DNA of 44,474 nt, taken from the NCBI GenBank assembly GCA_003524145.1, contig DODZ01000008.1, forward strand, positions 1-44,474, read 5' to 3'. Every line of letters starts with the position of its first letter. Positions within the stretch are counted from its first letter, which is position 1. The stretch is from Candidatus Apopatosoma intestinale (GTDB lineage: Bacteria > Bacillota > Clostridia > Oscillospirales > CAG-272). This document shows, in pieces, positions 39,564 through 44,474 of the stretch. The notes beneath the pieces are model-generated. The model saw only the letters and a list, made by a program, of their open reading frames with translations. It made no database searches and was not told where the DNA came from. The position numbers and the translations under genes were made by a program.

Positions 39564-41798
39564 TTAGTCCGTTGCGTCCATGTGACGCATATCTATCGTT
39601 ATCACCGTGCCCTTTTCGGTGACGGTACCGACTGCAAGCGATTGCGACACAACAATTGAATCGGGACTGCCTGTAGCGCCTTCTATCTTTACATTGAAGC
39701 CGGCATCTGTGAGGAGCGTATTTGCCGCCTGCGCCGTGAGCCCGATAACCTTCGGGACGACAGCGGTGAGCTTCTCCGCCTCGGCTTCCGTATAGAGTAT
39801 AACCTTGCCGTTTTTCACGGACATTTTACTGCCCGAGGCAGGCACCTGATTTACTACGCTGCTTCCGCTTCCGACAATCTCATATGAAAGCCCGAGCTTG
39901 CCGAGTCTTGATTTTGCCGCATCGAGCGAGGAGCCGCGCAGATTTTCGAGAGTTATCATTTCGCCGTTTGCATATTCCGGTTCTATGCCGAGATAGGGAA
40001 GTACCTCGGAGAGCACCTTTGAAACATAGGGTGCCGCGACGGTACTGCCGTAGACGGAACCAATTGTCGGCTCGTCTACGATGATTATGCAGATGACCTG
40101 CGGGTCGTCTGCGGGAGCATAAGCTACGGTGGAAGCTATTCTGCCGCCGCCCGTGCCTTTTTCCGATGTACCGGTCTTTGCCGCTACCTTGTAGCCCGCA
40201 ACATAGGCATTGCGTGCACCGCCGTTTCCGGAAACGCCGTCCGCAAGTATTTTGCTTATCGTGGCAGAGGTGGAGGCGCTGATTACCTGACGCTTTACCG
40301 TAGTGCCGAATGAAGCGAGTATATTCCCGTCGTCATCCGCTATTTCCTTTACGAGATGCGGAGTGACGAGATTTCCGCCGTTTGCCACGGCTGCAACGGC
40401 TGTTATCTGTTGGATTGCCGTTACGTTATATCTCTGACCGAAGGAATAAACCGCGAGGTCTACGCCGCTGAGGCTCTCTTTATAGATGGAAGAGCCTTCG
40501 CCGGGGAGATCTATGCCTGTTTTTTCATTCAGTCCGAAATTGCAGAAGTAATTTATAAACGAGGTCGCTCCGATGCGCTCTGCGAGCATCATCATAGCGG
40601 GGTTGCAGGACTGCTGAAGCGCACCCGAAAAATCGAGCGTGCCGTGTCCTGTCGTCTTGTGGCATTTTATCGGGCGTGACCAGCCGGCTACATTGTAGTA
40701 GCCCTTGCAGTAGAAGGTATCGGAGAGCGTTGCCTTGCCCTCCTCGAGCGCCATCGATGTCGTAAATACCTTGGAGGTGGAGCCGGGCTCATATGTTTCG
40801 GTTATCGCCTTGTTGTTCCATGTTTTGAAGAGCACATTGGAAACGGTGCTCCTGTATTTTTCGCTGTCCTTGCCGTAGGTCTGTTCCGCCGCTGTCAGCT
40901 CGCTCTGATAATAAGAAACCGTGGTGTAGGGTGAATTGAGGTCAAAATAGGGATAAGTTGCCATAGCATAGATTTCGCCTGTTTTGGGGTCCATGACTAT
41001 GCCGCAGGCGCGGGACTTAGCACCAGACTCTATGACAGCCTGCTCGAGATATTTTTCGAGATAGCTCTGAATTTTGTAGTCTATGGTAGTAACGAGGTTT
41101 GCGCCGTTTTTTGCGTCTATGTACTGCTCGTACCGATAGGGCATTTCGCCGCCCTTGCCGTTTTGTGCGGAGACTATCCTGCCGCTCACACCCGTGAGGA
41201 GCTTGTCATACTGATATTCCAGCCCGTAGAGACCGCCGTCCGCGCCGCAGAAGCCTATGACATGAGAGGCGAGTGAGCTGTAGGGATATATGCGCGATGC
41301 CGTTTCCACAAGGTGGACGCATTCCGCAAGATCATTGTCGAGGATAAACCGGCGCACCTTGTCGGCGTCCTCTTTCTCGACATTTTTCTTTATCGTTTCG
41401 TCTTTTCTTTTGACTTTCTTTGTCTTTTCTATTATCGTGTCGTAATCGACGCCGAGTATATCGGAGAGTCCCTTTGCCACGAGCTCGCGCTGAGCGTCAT
41501 CTTTCATATCGTAGGGCGATATGAAAACGCGCTCCGTGGTATAATTTGTCGCGAGGGCAACATGATTTCTGTCATATATCGTGCCGCGTGCACTTCCCGT
41601 GGAAACCTCATATATCATCTGTTCGAGAACAAGCCTTTTGTAGTGCTCATTGCGCACTATCTGCAGATATATCAGTCTTCCGATGAGTACAGCCGCGATA
41701 AATGTAGCGGCGCAAATGACCGAAAGAGAGCGCACCCGCATGCTTCTGCTTGTACGCCCTATAAGGGAATCGGGTTTTTCGTTCGGCTTCCCGCTCAT
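39564..41798 (-). CDS. ftsI: Class B penicillin-binding protein with two PASTA domains (FtsI/SpoVD-like)
   Basis: This transpeptidase crosslinks septal peptidoglycan together with FtsW. The 744-residue protein has a short basic tail, one membrane helix (about 22-46, LSVICAATFIAAVLIGRLIY) and the class B dimerisation domain. The transpeptidase domain carries S340-x-x-K343 (EPGSTSKVF), SCN (QQSCNPAM) and KTGTS (AAKTGTSEKG). Two PASTA domains end the chain (about residues 610-675 and 676-740). PASTA tails are usual in Gram-positive PBP2x and SpoVD and bind muropeptides or lipid II. Position in the dcw cluster favours the vegetative division enzyme. A second role in spore cortex synthesis cannot be excluded. 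The ribosome site GGAGGG lies 6 bases before the ATG. Confidence 0.94.
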   Translation of the reverse strand: MSGKPNEKPDSLIGRTSRSMRVRSLSVICAATFIAAVLIGRLIYLQIVRNEHYKRLVLEQMIYEVSTGSARGTIYDRNHVALATNYTTERVFISPYDMKDDAQRELVAKGLSDILGVDYDTIIEKTKKVKRKDETIKKNVEKEDADKVRRFILDNDLAECVHLVETASRIYPYSSLASHVIGFCGADGGLYGLEYQYDKLLTGVSGRIVSAQNGKGGEMPYRYEQYIDAKNGANLVTTIDYKIQSYLEKYLEQAVIESGAKSRACGIVMDPKTGEIYAMATYPYFDLNSPYTTVSYYQSELTAAEQTYGKDSEKYRSTVSNVLFKTWNNKAITETYEPGSTSKVFTTSMALEEGKATLSDTFYCKGYYNVAGWSRPIKCHKTTGHGTLDFSGALQQSCNPAMMMLAERIGATSFINYFCNFGLNEKTGIDLPGEGSSIYKESLSGVDLAVYSFGQRYNVTAIQQITAVAAVANGGNLVTPHLVKEIADDDGNILASFGTTVKRQVISASTSATISKILADGVSGNGGARNAYVAGYKVAAKTGTSEKGTGGGRIASTVAYAPADDPQVICIIIVDEPTIGSVYGSTVAAPYVSKVLSEVLPYLGIEPEYANGEMITLENLRGSSLDAAKSRLGKLGLSYEIVGSGSSVVNQVPASGSKMSVKNGKVILYTEAEAEKLTAVVPKVIGLTAQAANTLLTDAGFNVKIEGATGSPDSIVVSQSLAVGTVTEKGTVITIDMRHMDATD

Positions 41799-41916
41799 TT
41801 TCGCCCTCCATCTTTTCTAAAACAAAGTGAGCAAAGAGCATATTTTACCATTCTCCCCACTCACTCAAAGCTTTGTACTTGTATATTTATATTTGCGCCG
41901 AAAAAATTTATTCCTT

Positions 41917-42402
41917 TCAGTTCATAAATTCTATCAGCTTTGAAAAGCCGCGGCCTATAGCGGAGAGAAGTGAGCCTGATGATTTTTTGCTTTCCTTATT
42001 TCCGTATACTACCATGTTTACCGTATTTTCCGTATTGCGGGGCAGATATTGCATATATTTGCTGTCTGTCATACCGAGCTCTCTTGCGCGCGCCTCGAAA
42101 TCGACATCCTTGTATTTTGCGTCGATATCGCGCTCGCGCGAGCTTATCTCTTTTTCCATTTTGGATATGTTGGAGTTTATCTTGTTTATATCGGAGCGGA
42201 GCTGCGCCACCTGAACAAACGAAAAAACTATAAACATGAGCATCGCCGTGATAAGCAGGGCACAAGCCGCGATGTATATGGGAAATTTCTTCTTTTCGCC
42301 TGTTTTTACGGTGCTGTATTTAACGCCGCCGCTCGACACATCTGTCATATATTTTTTGACGAAGCTTCCGATATTGCCGGATTTTTTTCTCTTCTTTTCC
42401 AT
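41917..42402 (-). CDS. ftsL: FtsL-like cell division protein
   Basis: FtsL is a small bitopic divisome protein that pairs with FtsB/DivIC and FtsQ. The 161-residue product has a basic cytoplasmic part of about 50 residues and one membrane helix (IYIAACALLITAMLMFIVFSF). A leucine-zipper-like coiled coil follows (LRSDINKINSNISKMEKEI to about residue 110), then the ARELGMTDSKYMQYLP patch typical of FtsL/DivIC proteins. Sequence identity in this family is low, so position between rsmH and ftsI is the main support. A 118-base gap separates it from ftsI. Confidence 0.82.
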   Translation of the reverse strand: MEKKRKKSGNIGSFVKKYMTDVSSGGVKYSTVKTGEKKKFPIYIAACALLITAMLMFIVFSFVQVAQLRSDINKINSNISKMEKEISSRERDIDAKYKDVDFEARARELGMTDSKYMQYLPRNTENTVNMVVYGNKESKKSSGSLLSAIGRGFSKLIEFMN

Positions 42403-42434
42403 GACTTGACCCTTTCCGAAAAAGACTTGTTTTT

Positions 42435-43391
42435 CTATATTTTTCTTGCCGCGCGCAGCTTTGCGCTGTGCGAGCGGTTGTTTTCAGCCAATTCCTCCGC
42501 CGAGGGAAGAACAGGCTTTCTTGTAAGTATTTCTATTTTTGGTTTGTTTCCGCAGATGCAGACGGGAAATGAAGGCGGACAGGTGCAACCCTGCGCCAGC
42601 TCCGCAAAGGTTTTTTTCACGGCTCTGTCCTCAAGCGAATGGAAGGTGAGCACCGCGAGCACGCCGCCGCTTTTCATGGCTCCTATCAGTGCGCGGAGCG
42701 TGGGCGCGATGATATCAAGCTCGTTGTTTACCTCTATCCTTATCGCCTGAAAGGTTCTCTTCGCCGGATGATGACCGACGGCGAGCGCCTTTTTCGGCAT
42801 CACGCTTTTTATTATATCGACAAGCTCGAGAGTTGTTTTTATAGGTGCTCCCGCTCTCGCCTTTACTATGGCAGAAGCTATCTTCGGCGCGAAGTTTTCC
42901 TCTCCGTATTCAAAGAGGATGCGGCGAAGCTCACTCTCGCTGTATGTATTGACTACGGTGTATGCGCTCTTTGACTTTTCGGGTGAGCCCTCGGCATTCA
43001 TGCGCATATCGAGCGGAGCGTCGGTATTGTATGAGAAGCCTCGCTCGGGCGTATCAAGCTGATATGAAGAAACGCCGAGGTCGATTATCGCGCCGTCTAT
43101 GCCGTTGATGCCGAGGTCGCGCAGGATTTCCGATATATCGGAAAAATTGCCGTGGACGAATGTTATCCTGTCGCTGTAGTCGCAGAGGCGCTTTTTTGCC
43201 GCCCGAATGGCACATTCGTCCGTATCTATGCAGATAAGCCTGCCGCCGGAGGTGAGCCTTTTTGCTATCTCCAGCGAATGACCGCCGCCGCCAAGCGTAC
43301 AGTCGACATATATGCCGTCCGGTTTTATATCAAGTATATCTATGCATTCCCCGAGCATAACGGAGTAATGTGAAAAATTTATCTCTTCCAT
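42435..43391 (-). CDS. rsmH: 16S rRNA (cytosine-1402-N4)-methyltransferase
   Basis: RsmH (MraW) adds the N4 methyl group to C1402 of 16S rRNA in the decoding centre, using S-adenosylmethionine. The 318-residue protein shows the N-terminal FSHYSVMLGECIDIL, the SAM loop VDCTLGGGGHSLEIA, IDLGVSSYQLDTPERGFSY, DAPLDMRMN, and HPAKRTFQAIRIEVNNEL with LTFHSLEDRAVKKTF near the end. It lies 2 bases after mraZ in the standard order. Confidence 0.97.
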   Translation of the reverse strand: MEEINFSHYSVMLGECIDILDIKPDGIYVDCTLGGGGHSLEIAKRLTSGGRLICIDTDECAIRAAKKRLCDYSDRITFVHGNFSDISEILRDLGINGIDGAIIDLGVSSYQLDTPERGFSYNTDAPLDMRMNAEGSPEKSKSAYTVVNTYSESELRRILFEYGEENFAPKIASAIVKARAGAPIKTTLELVDIIKSVMPKKALAVGHHPAKRTFQAIRIEVNNELDIIAPTLRALIGAMKSGGVLAVLTFHSLEDRAVKKTFAELAQGCTCPPSFPVCICGNKPKIEILTRKPVLPSAEELAENNRSHSAKLRAARKI

Positions 43392-43393
43392 AA

Positions 43394-43813
43394 TCAGAAG
43401 CCCAGCTCTATCATCAGCTCTTCGACTTCCTTGGCGTCCTCACCCGTGGAGGCTGACTTCCAGTTTTCTTCGGACCATATTTCGAGATATGAGCCGAGAC
43501 CGATGACGACGGCACTGCCGCCTATTTCCGCATAGTCGCGCAGGCTCTGAGAGAGAAGTGCGCGCCCCTGAGAATCCTGCTCCACATCGCACGCCTGAGC
43601 GAAAACGAAACGGCGTATTTTAGCCGCCTGAGCAGTAGGCAGAGCTTCTATTTTGGCAACATAGGCATTCCAGTATTCCATTGGGTAGACGGAAAGGCAC
43701 TTATCCGTTCCTTTGGTTATGACAAACTTTGTGCCGAGCTCATCGCGGTACTTCGCGGGAATGAAAACTCTGCCTTTGGAATCGACTGTGTGTGAATACT
43801 CGCCTAAAAACAC
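43394..43813 (-). CDS. mraZ: Transcriptional regulator MraZ
   Basis: MraZ is an AbrB-fold DNA-binding protein that represses its own dcw operon in species where it has been tested. The 139-residue protein has two SpoVT/AbrB-like repeats, each with the DxxGR signature: VDSKGRVFIPAKYRDEL and QDSQGRALLSQSLRDYA. The start codon is GTG, with AAAGGAGG 8 bases upstream. Three tandem MraZ-type sites lie in its promoter region at 43897-43924, which makes feedback control likely. The C-terminal tail is short and acidic. Confidence 0.96.
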   Translation of the reverse strand: MFLGEYSHTVDSKGRVFIPAKYRDELGTKFVITKGTDKCLSVYPMEYWNAYVAKIEALPTAQAAKIRRFVFAQACDVEQDSQGRALLSQSLRDYAEIGGSAVVIGLGSYLEIWSEENWKSASTGEDAKEVEELMIELGF

Positions 43814-43865
43814 GGATAAACGCCTCCTTTTCTTTGAAATCTGATGCCTGCGAAAAACGCTTGCC

Positions 43866-43894
43866 TGTGGAAAAGTGGAAAACTCTGTGGAAAA
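43866..43894 (-). promoter_or_regulatory. DnaA-box-like sites in the mraZ leader
   Basis: On the minus strand TTTTCCACA occurs at 43866-43874 and 43886-43894, both fitting the DnaA consensus TTWTNCACA and 20 bases apart. A third copy, TTTTCCACT at 43874-43882, differs in the last base. They lie between the MraZ repeats and the start codon. DnaA binding is inference. Confidence 0.4.
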
Positions 43895-43896
43895 TT

Positions 43897-43924
43897 CACC
43901 ACTTCACACCACTTAGCACCACTT
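43897..43924 (-). promoter_or_regulatory. MraZ operator: three tandem AAGTGGTG repeats
   Basis: On the minus strand AAGTGGTG repeats at 43917-43924, 43907-43914 and 43897-43904 with an exact period of 10 bases. Known MraZ sites are sets of three or more GTGG-type repeats at 10-base period near the mraZ promoter. Here they start 8 bases past the -10 box, so bound MraZ would block initiation. Confidence 0.82.
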
Positions 43925-43931
43925 TTACTAT

Positions 43932-43960
43932 ATTATAGCTGATATTCTCTGAAATTACAA
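43932..43960 (-). promoter_or_regulatory. Main promoter of the dcw cluster
   Basis: On the minus strand TTGTAA (43955-43960) and TATAAT (43932-43937) are 17 bases apart. The leader to the mraZ start is about 110 nt. Confidence 0.82.
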
Positions 43961-43984
43961 TAGCTTTTTGAGAAAAAAATAAAA

Positions 43985-44018
43985 AAACAGGAAAAAAATT
44001 TCGCTTTTTTTCCTGTTT
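43985..44018. terminator. Terminator hairpin upstream of the dcw promoter
   Basis: AAACAGGAAAAAA pairs with TTTTTTCCTGTTT around a short TTCGC-type loop. It insulates the dcw cluster from whatever lies upstream and can work on either strand. Confidence 0.6.
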
Positions 44019-44039
44019 ACGGTGTCGGATGCGCTCATC

Positions 44040-44474
44040 TGACGGAATAGGTGGATATTTTTTTATTTTGCCTGCTATCGGTGCTTGAATTTTTATCTTG
44101 CCAAAGACCGCTGGTGGTCTCCGGTGAAGAAACTTAAAGATGCTTTCTTTATCGTACTTTTCTGTGAAGAAAAGTACCAAAAGTCAGCAAGGAGGACTCA
44201 CGCCGTCCTCCTTCCGAACTACCGGCGGCGTGCACGAGTTAGTCGCGCGAGCTATGCGTGGCGAGTGCGTGCGGCAATGGATAAAGCAAAAATCGGCAGT
44301 TTTGCCGCTCTCCGCAATCTCATACTACCACGCGTGCGAACATATCGCACGAGATAGCCGAGCAGATTCGTGCACGCATTGTCTGCACGCCCGCTATAAA
44401 TGCAGGGCGGGCGTGGATTTGGTAAGTGCGCTGACGAGACTATCAAAATAACCCTTATTTCGCTATGTTCGCAC
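44040..44474. other. Apparent non-coding region with three perfect hairpins
   Basis: No convincing gene is seen in this end segment. It holds GTACTTTTCT/AGAAAAGTAC (44154-44163 with 44168-44177), AAGGAGGAC/GTCCTCCTT (44189-44197 with 44205-44213) and CACGCCCGC/GCGGGCGTG (44386-44394 with 44407-44415). Hairpin clusters of this kind suggest a repeat element or an untranslated RNA. The window ends here, so the context is incomplete. Confidence 0.4.

Noticed and set aside
41795..41851. Upstream 18-codon open frame overlapping the ftsI start by ATGA
   Set aside because: The only purine-rich site (GGGGAG) is one base from its ATG, too close to work, and the peptide has no recognisable feature.
44085..44451. 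Overlapping open frames near the window end
   Set aside because: They span perfect hairpins, have no ribosome sites and have Arg/Ala-rich composition without domains.

Overview
The window looks like chromosome of a low-to-mid GC Gram-positive of the class Clostridia, probably a gut Oscillospiraceae/Ruminococcaceae-type organism. The grounds are a dcw cluster led by mraZ with a PASTA-bearing class B penicillin-binding protein, a MurE with the meso-DAP motif DNPR, a one-chain pyruvate:ferredoxin oxidoreductase (anaerobe), strong AGGAGG ribosome sites, near-consensus SigA promoters, and the secG/yqhQ/prmC and rpsF-ssb-rpsR neighbourhoods usual for Firmicutes. The placement is inference from gene content, not from a phylogenetic marker.

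Layout. 1-400: a minus-strand tRNA-Pro(CGG) beside a broken 5' half of a second tRNA-Pro and a perfect inverted repeat, probably an old integration scar. 550-4884: a DUF4430 lipoprotein (minus), then a PHP-domain phosphoesterase, an AI-2E family membrane protein, a DUF1653 protein and UDP-GlcNAc 2-epimerase (plus). 5023-8862: a consensus promoter, a structured leader and a 1195-residue secreted cysteine-rich repeat protein. 8886-10716: a tandem glycine riboswitch with a terminator in front of an alanine/glycine:cation symporter. 10733-13861 (minus): secG, yqhQ, prmC, murI. 13959-15321 (plus): rpsF-ssb-rpsR with two tandem promoters.

15262-20911 is the most notable region: a Tn7-like transposon core (compact tnsA, tnsB, tnsC, tniQ/tnsD, each overlapping the next) followed by an iteron-like repeat array and an unrecognised 223-residue gene. 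The tnsA side faces the 3' end of rpsR, with a TGTACA-type candidate end 40 bases past the rpsR stop. This is the geometry Tn7 shows at glmS, so rpsR may be the attachment gene of this lineage. The far side ends abruptly inside an ABC exporter gene whose first part is missing, which points to a deletion that removed the other transposon end.

21313-30884: pyruvate:ferredoxin oxidoreductase (minus), galE (plus), a MITE-like repeat, an ECF-type sigma factor fused to a long C-terminal region, the manganese exporter mntP, and an ECF sigma/anti-sigma-like pair (minus). 31069-43813 (minus): the cell-wall and division cluster mraZ-rsmH-ftsL-ftsI-murE-murF-mraY-ftsW-murG-ftsQ-ftsZ, without murD, murC, murB or ftsA. 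Its promoter region carries three tandem MraZ-type repeats and DnaA-box-like sites. UDP-GlcNAc handling (2-epimerase, galE), D-glutamate supply (murI), lipid I/II synthesis (mraY, murG) and septal synthesis (ftsW, ftsI) make cell-envelope building the main theme outside the transposon.
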